Shown: positions 8,658 to 15,066 of the stretch, piece after piece
Layout: each line of letters opens with the position of its first letter
How positions within the stretch are numbered: position 1 is the first letter of the stretch
From: an uncultured Oscillospiraceae bacterium
Lineage (GTDB): Bacteria > Bacillota > Clostridia > Oscillospirales > Ruminococcaceae
Assembly (NCBI GenBank): GCA_934463345.1
Contig: CAKSJL010000042.1
Location: forward strand, 1 to 15,066
Reading direction: 5' to 3'
DNA length: 15,066 nt
Position numbers and translations under genes: made by a program
The notes under the pieces: generated by a model
Database searches by the model: none
Told to the model about the DNA's origin: nothing
Seen by the model: the letters and a program-made list of their open reading frames with translations, nothing else

Positions 8658-9215
8658 ATGAGCAATTTTGATATCGGGTTCAGTGTGAACTATTCCGATG
8701 AGGAAAAACCAAAAAAGCTTTCTTTTACTATGACGTTTAAGCTTAATGAGCATCCGTTGGGTCTGGGATTTTATGTTGTATATCCAAGCCTTACAAAAAG
8801 GGAACTGGTTTTCATTCCTAAATATAAGTTTGACAACTATGTAAAGCGGTTTGAAGAACTATCTGAAAGATTTTTCCTTTCACAGAAGGAAAAAGAGGAT
8901 GAGGTTAAGCCTAAAAACAGACAGTATTATGTAAGCGAAGAAGATGCGACAGAAATCAGAGAGCTGAGATGTATAATTTCGCATTCACATGTTTTTCCGA
9001 TCAAGGGCATGGAAACTTCGATAAGCCTTCCATATAAGTACATAACAATGCTTCAGGCAAAGGTTGAATATCTTACTTTTGTTCAGACAGATCAGAATGA
9101 ATTTCTTATTATAAATCCGGAAGATGCGTGGATGTATTCGGGCGGAGCAAACAACTATGCATATTCTGACACAAAAGCTTTCTTTAACAGATCTAAGATC
9201 AGAAAAGCTATCTAA
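8658..9215 (+). CDS. Orphan cytoplasmic protein, possibly divergent MraZ-like (double AbrB fold)
   Basis: This 185-residue protein has no signal peptide or membrane segment, and I do not firmly recognise its family. Two blocks are reminiscent of MraZ, the two-repeat SpoVT/AbrB-type transcription factor of the division cluster. Residues 49-69 ('ELVFIPKYKFDNYVKRFEEL') resemble the end of the first MraZ repeat, and residues 99-158 ('EIRELRCIISHSHVF', then 'ISLPYKYITMLQAKVEYL' and 'FLIINPEDAW') resemble the second. The D-x-x-x-R signature of the DNA-contact loop is missing and the N-terminus is longer than in MraZ, so this is only a hypothesis. None of the usual mraW/ftsL neighbours is present. 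GGAGG (8641-8645) is 12 bases before the ATG, a long spacing. It has its own promoter and terminator. Confidence 0.75.
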   Translation: MSNFDIGFSVNYSDEEKPKKLSFTMTFKLNEHPLGLGFYVVYPSLTKRELVFIPKYKFDNYVKRFEELSERFFLSQKEKEDEVKPKNRQYYVSEEDATEIRELRCIISHSHVFPIKGMETSISLPYKYITMLQAKVEYLTFVQTDQNEFLIINPEDAWMYSGGANNYAYSDTKAFFNRSKIRKAI

Positions 9216-9251
9216 TGCCGGCGTAAGCTGACTGAAAAATAATAACGATAG

Positions 9252-9287
9252 AAATCTCCGGAAAAGTCCGGGGATTTTTTATTTTTT
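9252..9287 (+). terminator. Intrinsic terminator after the MraZ-like orphan
   Basis: An 11-bp stem, AAATCTCCGGA (9252-9262) with TCCGGGGATTT (9267-9277), has one T-G wobble and a 4-base loop. A T-rich run to 9287 follows. It separates the orphan gene from the cellulase promoter. Confidence 0.9.
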
Positions 9288-9310
9288 CTATAAAAAAGAC
9301 TGAAAATATA

Positions 9311-9339
9311 TTGACAATTTGCTGAAATAATGTGATAAT
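9311..9339 (+). promoter_or_regulatory. Promoter of the GH9 cellulase
   Basis: TTGACA (9311-9316), a 17-bp spacer and GATAAT (9334-9339) with an extended TGT. The predicted start is near 9346. The -10 overlaps the in-frame GTG at 9332, which shows that this GTG cannot be the start codon if this promoter is used. Confidence 0.8.
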
Positions 9340-9361
9340 TATTATAGCATTATATATTATC

Positions 9362-9376
9362 GCTCCGCTTCGGAGC
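9362..9376 (+). promoter_or_regulatory. Compact hairpin in the cellulase mRNA leader
   Basis: GCTCCG (9362-9367) pairs perfectly with CGGAGC (9371-9376) across a 3-base loop, in an otherwise AT-rich leader about 16 bases from the predicted transcript 5' end. No T-run follows, so a role in mRNA stability is more likely than termination. Confidence 0.4.
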
Positions 9377-9403
9377 AGAATCATAAAGATTGGGGGAATT
9401 CTT

Positions 9404-11557
9404 TTGAAAAAGTTTTTGTCGCTTCTGTCCTGTGCCGTTTTAGCAGTTACGTCTGTCGGTGCAGTTACAGAAAAAAAGATTTCAGCTGAGCCGTACATTA
9501 ATTACGCTGAAGCGCTTCAGAAATCGCTCTATTTCTATGAATGTCAGCAGGCAGGACCGCTTCCGGAATGGAACAGGGTTGAGTGGAGAGCAGACTCAAC
9601 TATGGATGACTTTATTACCGGTGGATGGTATGATGCAGGTGACCATGTCAAATTCAATCTTCCGATGGCGTATTCAGCCTCAATGATAGCCTGGGGACTT
9701 TATCAGTACCCAAATGGAATCGAGAAATGCGGAGAGATGGAAAACTATGTGAACAATCTGACTTTTGTTCTTGATTACCTTGCAGCGTGCGATCTCGGAG
9801 ATGAGGTTGTGTATCAGGTAGGAAACGGTCAGAAGGACCATACATGGTGGGGACCTGTTGAGCTTTATGATTACGCCATGAATGAAAATGGCGGCTATAC
9901 TGGAAGACCGTATTATGCAGGTACAAAATGCTCAGCGGCTTTCGGAGAGATGGCTGCTGCTCTTGCGGCTGGTTACTGCGCTTTGCAGGGACGTTCTGAC
10001 AAAACAGACTATTATCTTGAACATGCGGAAAATATTTTTAAAATTGCCGATGCAGCAAAGAGTGATGATGAATATCAGGACAGTGATGCAAGCGGATTTT
10101 ACCGTTCATCCCATTTTTATGACGAGTTGTTCTGGGCTGCAAACTGGCTTTACAAAGCAACGGGCAACAAGACATATCTTGATAAGGCAACAAGTTATAT
10201 TCCAAACCTTGGAAGAGAGCTTGGTTCTGATGAGCTGAAATATACCTGGTCAATGTGCTGGGATGACTGTATGCAGGGAGGAATGCTTCTTTATGCACAG
10301 AATACAGGAGATCCTACATATGTAAGCCGTGTAAAGAAACACCTTGACTATCTTGCAGATGGAACAAAAAAACTTGACGGCGGTCTTGCATACATTGATA
10401 CATGGGGCTGTCTTAGATATGCAGCTGCTTCCGGCTTTGTTGCGGCTGTTGCATGTGACACTCTTGATCTTGGAAATACAGACAAGTACAAGGAATTTTA
10501 TGAAACACAGGCAAATTACTGTCTTGGAGATAATCCACTTGATCAGAGCTTTGTTGTTGGATACGGAAATAATGCGCCGAGAAATGCACACCACAGAACA
10601 GCTCACTGCTCGTGGAACAATGAGCTTACAAATCCGGTAAACAACAGGCATATACTTTATGGCGCTCTTGTCGGCGGACCTGACGGAAGCGGAAACTATA
10701 CAGATGACAGAGGAAATTTTATAAATAATGAGGTCGCCTGCGATTATAATGCTGGCTTTACGGGACTTCTGGCAAAGATGACTGAAAGCTATGGCGGAAC
10801 GACTGACCCTGATTTCCCTGAACCAGAACAACGTGAAGCAGAATTCTTTGTTCAGGCGCAAATTAAGCAGTCCAGTGATACTGGTGTTTCACTGAGCCTT
10901 AAATTTACAAACCATACGGCATGGCCAGCAAGACGTGTTGACAATATGTCATACAGATATTATTTTGATGCTTCCGAGGTAATTGATGCCGGATACAAGG
11001 CAAGCGATATTACAGTTCGTATTGATCGTGACCAGGCAACTATGTATGGTGAGGATTGTGCGGCAGTATATTCTCCGGTAACACATTACAAGGATAATAT
11101 TTACTATGTTGAAGTTTCTTATCCGAATGGATCAGCTATACTTCCGATTTCAGAGGGCAGACATCAGTGTGAAACTATGCTTTCACTTGTGTTCCCGGAT
11201 TATAAAACCGGATGGGATGCTTCAAATGACTATTCAAATCAGGATATTCTTGATGCTGAAGATCCGGTTGTAACTGACAAGATAACAGTATATCAGGACG
11301 GAAAGCTGGTATACGGTGTAGAGCCGGATGGTACTGTCCCTGAAGAAACAACGCCGACAAAAGAAGATACAAAACCGCTTAAAGGTGATGTGAATCTTGA
11401 TGGCGCAGTAACTGTTGCTGACCTTACAGCTCTGAACAAGTATCTTGTGAAGCTCGGAACAATAAATAAAAATGCGGCTGATAATGCTGATCTTAACGAT
11501 GATGCAACGGTCAATGTCTTTGATTCTGTGTCACTGAGAGCGTTGCTGCTTAAATAA
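9404..11557 (+). CDS. Cellulosomal GH9 endoglucanase: GH9-CBM3c-dockerin
   Basis: This 717-residue secreted cellulase has a signal peptide (residues 1-28, KKFLSLLSCAVLAV). The GH9 catalytic domain spans about 30-465: 'GGWYDAGDHVKFNLPMAYS' carries the paired aspartates D77 and D80 (nucleophile-water base), the histidine block 'NAHHRTAHCSW' follows, and the general acid is E443 in 'NNEVACDYNAGF'. A CBM3c-type module (about 477-625) is seen in 'FTNHTAWPARRVDNMSYRYY' and 'WDASNDYSNQ'. GH9-CBM3c enzymes are typically processive endoglucanases. After a Thr/Glu/Pro linker, residues 661-717 form a two-repeat dockerin with intact calcium ligands (DVNLDGAVTVAD; DLNDDATVNVFD), which docks it on a cohesin scaffoldin. 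I use TTG 9404: GGGGG (9392-9396) is seven bases before it and the signal peptide begins there. Confidence 0.95.
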   Translation: MKKFLSLLSCAVLAVTSVGAVTEKKISAEPYINYAEALQKSLYFYECQQAGPLPEWNRVEWRADSTMDDFITGGWYDAGDHVKFNLPMAYSASMIAWGLYQYPNGIEKCGEMENYVNNLTFVLDYLAACDLGDEVVYQVGNGQKDHTWWGPVELYDYAMNENGGYTGRPYYAGTKCSAAFGEMAAALAAGYCALQGRSDKTDYYLEHAENIFKIADAAKSDDEYQDSDASGFYRSSHFYDELFWAANWLYKATGNKTYLDKATSYIPNLGRELGSDELKYTWSMCWDDCMQGGMLLYAQNTGDPTYVSRVKKHLDYLADGTKKLDGGLAYIDTWGCLRYAAASGFVAAVACDTLDLGNTDKYKEFYETQANYCLGDNPLDQSFVVGYGNNAPRNAHHRTAHCSWNNELTNPVNNRHILYGALVGGPDGSGNYTDDRGNFINNEVACDYNAGFTGLLAKMTESYGGTTDPDFPEPEQREAEFFVQAQIKQSSDTGVSLSLKFTNHTAWPARRVDNMSYRYYFDASEVIDAGYKASDITVRIDRDQATMYGEDCAAVYSPVTHYKDNIYYVEVSYPNGSAILPISEGRHQCETMLSLVFPDYKTGWDASNDYSNQDILDAEDPVVTDKITVYQDGKLVYGVEPDGTVPEETTPTKEDTKPLKGDVNLDGAVTVADLTALNKYLVKLGTINKNAADNADLNDDATVNVFDSVSLRALLLK

Positions 11558-11567
11558 AAACTTAATT

Positions 11568-11600
11568 CCCGGAGTCAGGAATGGCTTCGGGTTTGTTTTT
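11568..11600 (+). terminator. Intrinsic terminator of the GH9 cellulase gene
   Basis: A 9-bp stem, CCCGGAGTC (11568-11576) with GGCTTCGGG (11583-11591), includes two G-T wobbles and a 6-base loop, followed by TTTGTTTTT (11592-11600). It starts 11 bases after the stop codon. Confidence 0.85.
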
Positions 11601-11603
11601 GGG

Positions 11604-11632
11604 TTGACATATTAAAATTATTGTGATATATT
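11604..11632 (+). promoter_or_regulatory. Promoter of the phosphopantetheinyl transferase gene
   Basis: TTGACA (11604-11609), a 17-bp spacer and TATATT (11627-11632) with an extended TGA. It lies immediately after the cellulase terminator, with a predicted start near 11639. Confidence 0.75.
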
Positions 11633-11671
11633 TATTTACAGGAAATATTTACATTACCGAGGCTTATATTT

Positions 11672-12211
11672 ATGAAGTTTAAGTATTATTATGCAGATAC
11701 TAATAAACCGTTCAGCTTTTACAGCGGTCTGCTTGAATATGTTTCAGCAAATCGTCAGGAAAGAATCAGAAAACTGTGCTTTGACAGAGATAAAATTATG
11801 TCGTTGTTTTCTGAACTTGTTATGCGCAGTGAAATATCTCAGTCGTGCAGTATCAGATTTAAGGAAATTAAATTTAGCTTTGGGCAGTACGGAAAACCGC
11901 ATCTTCCATGTTTTGACAATTATCATTTTTCGCTGTCCAATGCCGGAAATCTTATTGTGTTTGTTCAGGACGGATATCCTGTCGGGATAGATGCAGAGCC
12001 TGTAAAAACAGCTGATATGGAAATAGCAGAGCATTATTTTACAGCTGATGAATATGAATATATAATTAAGAGCAACGACAGAAACAATGCGTTTTATGAA
12101 ATCTGGACAGCTAAGGAAGCTTACCTTAAAATGCTGGGGTCTGGATTGTCAGTGTCTTTGGATTCTTTTATTACTTCGGCAACTAAATATCGATACTTGA
12201 TATTGGCATAG
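11672..12211 (+). CDS. Sfp-type 4'-phosphopantetheinyl transferase, missing its C-terminus by frameshift
   Basis: This 179-residue product resembles Sfp-type transferases, which move phosphopantetheine from coenzyme A to a serine of carrier proteins in fatty acid, polyketide or peptide synthesis. The family blocks are in order: 'FGQYGKPHLP' (residues 70-79), 'YHFSLSNAG' (84-92), the magnesium-binding 'VGIDAEPV' (104-111, with D107 and E109) and 'YEIWTAKEAYLKMLGSGLS' (141-159, with E148). Only the C-terminal part is missing, and its continuation lies in another frame from 12187 to 12417. GAGG (11659-11662) is nine bases before the ATG. No carrier protein or synthase gene is nearby. The catalytic blocks are all before the break, so some activity cannot be excluded. 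Confidence 0.82.
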   Translation: MKFKYYYADTNKPFSFYSGLLEYVSANRQERIRKLCFDRDKIMSLFSELVMRSEISQSCSIRFKEIKFSFGQYGKPHLPCFDNYHFSLSNAGNLIVFVQDGYPVGIDAEPVKTADMEIAEHYFTADEYEYIIKSNDRNNAFYEIWTAKEAYLKMLGSGLSVSLDSFITSATKYRYLILA

Positions 12212-12417
12212 CAAAGTTTAGTTTTATGCCTTTATCCTCGAAATATCGAAATGCAGATTTATCGATAAATTATTGCCGGAGTAATAGTGTGCTTTCAGAA
12301 AATATTCGTGAAAATCTGATGTCAGTGAAGCTTGGAGATTATTATGTCTCTGTATGTACTGAAAAAATGTGTTTGCAAAAGTTAGAAGCTGAAAAAACAG
12401 TTTGTCGGATTTACTAA
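12187..12417 (+). pseudogene. C-terminal fragment of the phosphopantetheinyl transferase, out of frame
   Basis: This frame is open from 12187 (just after a TAA at 12184-12186) to the TAA at 12415-12417. It contains 'KLGDYYVSVCTEKMCLQKLE', which resembles the C-terminal 'Y-x-x-x-V-C' strand of Sfp proteins. The upstream frame ends at 12211, so the shift must fall between 12187 and 12208. The total from 11672 to 12417 is 746 bases, so one missing base (or two extra) would restore a single gene of about 248 codons. Either a true mutation or a sequencing/assembly error would look like this. Confidence 0.65.
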
Positions 12418-12443
12418 AAAGGTAGCGAAAACCCACAGTAAAA

Positions 12444-12476
12444 AAGCTTCACAGATTGTAAAAGTCTGTGAAGCTT
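12444..12476. terminator. Bidirectional intrinsic terminator
   Basis: A perfect 12-bp stem, AAGCTTCACAGA (12444-12455) with TCTGTGAAGCTT (12465-12476), has a 9-base loop. A T-rich run follows on the + strand, and a T-run from the A-tract at 12440-12445 follows on the minus strand. It lies between the convergent transferase and TPR genes. Confidence 0.9.
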
Positions 12477-12481
12477 AATTT

Positions 12482-13510
12482 TTATTTTACTCTTGCTTCC
12501 TGTGCCGCTATCTGCGCTTTCAGCATGTCAATCTTTTCCTCAACCTTTTTATCATGCGTAAGTCCAAAAACAACCTGCATGTAGAACATTGATTCCTGCG
12601 GCGGAGCATTGTGTTCCATACAGTAGCATCCGAGGGAATATGCAGTATTTACAACAACCTCGTCCGGACCATTCTTGATTTCGTATTTGTTAAACGCAGC
12701 CAGAATATCCTCTCGTGACGGCTGTTCAATCGTTTTTCCGGTTATCGCTCTGATGTGCTGAAGCTCACCGCTTACAGCTGGGTTATTGGCATAAATAAGA
12801 CTTTCATAGTAAAAAGCAACAGCACTGTCGTAATCCTTTTTCTCAATGCAGTAATAGCCGAGATTGGTATAGCATCTCGAAATGTGGTAAGGCGTCGTTG
12901 AGATTTTAAGCGTTTCACGAGTACACTCCAGAAGCTTTTCCGGTTCGTGGAGAACCTTATACGCTTCCGCAAGCTCAAACCTTGGCTCAACATTTACCGG
13001 GTTATACGCAATCGCCTTTTCAAGCTTTTCAACAGCCGCTTTCGGGTCACGCTTTTCTATAAGAAGGTAGCCGTATGCGGAAAAATACTGGCAAAAGTCA
13101 AACGGTGTTCTCTCGTATTTCTTCTCCGGCTTGTAAATGTTTACATAAATGTATTCGTCCAGTCTGTTTCTGAAAGAGAATCTCGCCGGTTCTGTATTTG
13201 GCGCAAAGAACTTGTCAGCTTTCTTTTCAATCTCTGAGAGAAGTTTTACTGCTCCGTCGAGGTCTTTGTTTTTAACGCAGGCATTTGTGTCACTAAAAAC
13301 CTGGTCAAGCCTTTTTTCTCCAACAAACATCATTTCTTTCAGCTGTTTCTTGTTTTCCTCTGGAAGCATGTCAAAGGACATATCGCTGAGAGTTTTCAGG
13401 ATTTCCGGCTGGTTTCTGTATTTAACTCCCTGTTCCTGGAGATATGGGATATCCTTTGCAGGATCGCCGGTCAGCCCCTTTTTTATTTCGTCTATAATAT
13501 TGTTTGTCAT
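12482..13510 (-). CDS. Cytoplasmic TPR-repeat protein of unknown role
   Basis: This 342-residue soluble protein has no signal peptide. Three consecutive helix-turn-helix TPR units are visible at about residues 141-172, 175-206 and 212-243, with the typical small/large residue pattern ('AYGYLLIEKRDPKAAVEKLE', 'LGYYCIEKKDYDSAVAFYYE'). The N-terminal third is charged and helical. TPR arrays bind partner proteins; no partner or enzyme activity is indicated. I start it at 13510 rather than at the upstream in-frame ATG 13528 because AGGAG (13522-13518, minus strand) lies inside that six-codon extension and is seven bases before the 13510 ATG; nothing like a ribosome site precedes 13528. It has its own promoter and terminator. 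Confidence 0.88.
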   Translation of the reverse strand: MTNNIIDEIKKGLTGDPAKDIPYLQEQGVKYRNQPEILKTLSDMSFDMLPEENKKQLKEMMFVGEKRLDQVFSDTNACVKNKDLDGAVKLLSEIEKKADKFFAPNTEPARFSFRNRLDEYIYVNIYKPEKKYERTPFDFCQYFSAYGYLLIEKRDPKAAVEKLEKAIAYNPVNVEPRFELAEAYKVLHEPEKLLECTRETLKISTTPYHISRCYTNLGYYCIEKKDYDSAVAFYYESLIYANNPAVSGELQHIRAITGKTIEQPSREDILAAFNKYEIKNGPDEVVVNTAYSLGCYCMEHNAPPQESMFYMQVVFGLTHDKKVEEKIDMLKAQIAAQEARVK

Positions 13511-13544
13511 TTTTTTACTCCTGTTCATGTTAATCAGTTCTTAT

Positions 13545-13573
13545 ATTATACAACACATTGAATAAAAAATCAA
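13545..13573 (-). promoter_or_regulatory. Promoter of the TPR gene
   Basis: Read on the minus strand: TTGATT (13573-13568), a 17-bp spacer and TATAAT (13550-13545). The predicted start near 13538 leaves a leader of about 28 bases to the chosen ATG at 13510. Confidence 0.72.
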
Positions 13574-13693
13574 GTGATTTCCGGCTGAATTTATACGTTT
13601 TAAAAAAACGGCTCTATTATGCGCTCTGAATCGGCTGCTAACGCCTGAACTTTCCAGCAAATAATTATTTTTTCTCTTTTTTCTCCCAACCCC

Positions 13694-13722
13694 TTGCAAG
13701 TCTCCTCATTATATGTTATAAT
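13694..13722 (+). promoter_or_regulatory. Promoter of the secreted beta-helix-like gene
   Basis: TTGCAA (13694-13699), a 17-bp spacer and TATAAT (13717-13722) with an extended TGT. It diverges from the TPR promoter. The stretch between the two promoters (13574-13693) shows nothing definite. Confidence 0.78.
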
Positions 13723-13761
13723 AAATTAATAATCAAAAAACTTTATACTAAAGGAGAATCT

Positions 13762-15036
13762 ATGATAATTAATCTTAAAAAATCTCTCGCCGGAGTTCTT
13801 GCTGCGGCTTTAACGCTCTCGTCCATCCCGTTTTTTGGAGCTAAAACCATCTCAAACGCCCCGGCTTTTTCTGTAACGGCGGAGGAAAGCAAGCACTTAG
13901 AAATAACAAACTGCATAATTTTTGACACAGACTCCAAAAAATTTTATAAAGGTGCAGAAGCCGGATCGAGGACATCCAATAAAGTTTCTCTTTATAAAGA
14001 AGAATACGAGAGAATAGGAGAAATTGACGATCCTATTTACTATGATTCAAGCACTAAAGAAATCGTTTTCAATAATGCAGATATTGTAACTGATAATGCT
14101 GAATTTTTATATATTTTTAGTTACAATACCAATAGTGAAAGTGCCAATAGTAGAAGTGATGTAAAAATCAGGCTAAAAGGAACAAATAAAATAACATGTA
14201 CAGCTTCAGAAAATGATAAAGGAGTACTGAAAAGCGGAGATCCTGATAATCCAAGTGGAAAATATTATTTTATGCAAGCTCAAAGTATTGCAATATCTGG
14301 CGATGAAGATTCTTCCCTTGAAATAATAAATACAGCATTTGGTTATGCTAAAATTTTTTCAGAACTTGATCTACATAATGCAGATCTAACCTTGAATTTT
14401 ACATCAGAAGCAAAAATATTAAAGGGTGCATTGAATCTGCATAAAGGAAGCAAGCTGACAATGATTCTTCCTGGTCTTTATGCTGACAAATACATAACAT
14501 CTGATAGCAATCATTTTTTAACTGGTGGAACATGTTATACTTCAAAAGGCAGAACTGAACAGAGTAGATTTATTAGCGGTGAAACCGGGTACATTGAACG
14601 GGCGACCGACAGCGAACCAATGGTTTTAGCTGAGCCGTCAAATAAACCAGCATACGAAAAAACGCAGTTTGAATTTAATAGTGATGGTGACAGAGATCTC
14701 TGGATATATTTTTACAGTCCTGTTTCCGATCCAAAGGTTACTATTAATCAGAGAACCAATTATTCGGATAAGCGGATAATAGAGCATACAGATTTAGTTG
14801 TTCAGCCGGTTGAGCCAACAGATGGCAGCATTTCAAATTACAAGGTCAAGTACAATGTTCCATTCAAAGAATTTGGCGACGATTTTGAATTTTATATAAA
14901 TGACGAAAAAATACCTTTAACGAACATTAGTGAAGAAGTATCTAATTATTTAGGTCACGACACAGTCGCATCCACTGCAATGAAGTATTTTAAGGAACCG
15001 CTGAACAAAAGCACAGTTGAAAAAGCAAATCGATAA
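13762..15036 (+). CDS. Secreted protein with beta-helix-like segments, unknown function
   Basis: This 424-residue exported protein has a long signal peptide (residues 1-40; KK then a hydrophobic LAGVLAAALTLSSIPFFG core, with a likely cut after SVTA). Residues about 130-245 show short strand repeats of the type 'VKIRLKGTNKITCTA', 'IAISGDEDSSLEIIN' and 'LNLHKGSKLTMI', similar to carbohydrate-binding right-handed beta-helix proteins (compare the Cthe_2159-type domain); this is inference from pattern only. The C-terminal third looks like extracellular beta-sandwich sequence ('SDGDRDLWIYFYSPVSDPKV'). There is no dockerin, sortase motif or S-layer domain, so how it is retained is unclear. AAGGAG (13751-13756) is five bases before ATG 13762. 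Only 30 bases of the window follow the stop codon. Confidence 0.78.
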   Translation: MIINLKKSLAGVLAAALTLSSIPFFGAKTISNAPAFSVTAEESKHLEITNCIIFDTDSKKFYKGAEAGSRTSNKVSLYKEEYERIGEIDDPIYYDSSTKEIVFNNADIVTDNAEFLYIFSYNTNSESANSRSDVKIRLKGTNKITCTASENDKGVLKSGDPDNPSGKYYFMQAQSIAISGDEDSSLEIINTAFGYAKIFSELDLHNADLTLNFTSEAKILKGALNLHKGSKLTMILPGLYADKYITSDSNHFLTGGTCYTSKGRTEQSRFISGETGYIERATDSEPMVLAEPSNKPAYEKTQFEFNSDGDRDLWIYFYSPVSDPKVTINQRTNYSDKRIIEHTDLVVQPVEPTDGSISNYKVKYNVPFKEFGDDFEFYINDEKIPLTNISEEVSNYLGHDTVASTAMKYFKEPLNKSTVEKANR

Positions 15037-15066
15037 TTACGACTAAAACAGCAGTATTTTGACTGA

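Noticed and set aside
10250..10861. 203-residue open frame on the minus strand inside the GH9 gene
   Set aside because: It lies wholly antisense to a strongly conserved catalytic domain, has a low-complexity translation rich in Ser, Ile, Cys and Lys, and matches no family pattern. It is a by-product of codon use.
12226..12417. An independent 63-residue gene after the phosphopantetheinyl transferase
   Set aside because: It has no ribosome site, and its sequence fits the missing C-terminus of the upstream gene, so it is treated as a frameshifted fragment.
13511..13528. ATG 13528 as the TPR protein start
   Set aside because: The AGGAG for the ATG at 13510 lies within this extension, and nothing like a ribosome site precedes 13528.

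Overview
The window looks like a chromosomal segment from a cellulosome-producing Ruminococcus (Clostridia, Oscillospiraceae), AT-rich and Gram-positive in its signals. The evidence is a GH9-CBM3c cellulase ending in a type I-like dockerin, a second dockerin-tagged GH8-derived protein, Shine-Dalgarno sites of the GGAGG type, and strong TTGNNA-17-TATAAT promoters. I cannot fix the species. I see no mobile element, CRISPR array, tRNA or rRNA.

Layout. Bases 2-4509 hold the 3' end of an F-type ATP synthase operon, atpH (partial)-atpA-atpG-atpD-atpC, on the + strand, closed by a hairpin with a poor T-run. Next come a hotdog acyl-CoA thioesterase (4560-4994) and a CarD-family RNA-polymerase-binding regulator with its own promoter (5131-5640). 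A perfect bidirectional terminator then faces a minus-strand polytopic GT-C-like membrane glycosyltransferase (7264-5705). A 387-bp divergent intergenic region carries one promoter in each direction and a 41-bp near-perfect palindrome.

The plant-fibre part begins at 7652. A secreted protein there has the first and last pieces of a GH8 catalytic domain joined in frame, with the middle missing, followed by a single dockerin repeat. After a gene-free 352-bp stretch containing a consensus promoter with no obvious gene of its own, an orphan cytoplasmic protein (8658-9215) shows faint MraZ-like architecture. The GH9 cellulase follows (TTG start at 9404). Then comes an Sfp-type phosphopantetheinyl transferase broken by a frameshift near 12187-12208. 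A minus-strand TPR protein (13510-12482) and a divergent secreted protein with beta-helix-like segments (13762-15036) complete the window.

How the genes relate. The ATP synthase genes are one housekeeping unit. Most other genes are single units with their own promoter and terminator. The two dockerin proteins would act outside the cell on plant polysaccharide; the rest show no obvious pathway link. Seven + strand promoters share a 17-bp spacer and an extended TGn -10. The most unusual items are the internally deleted GH8/half-dockerin protein, the orphan promoter with a structured leader, and the MraZ-like orphan.
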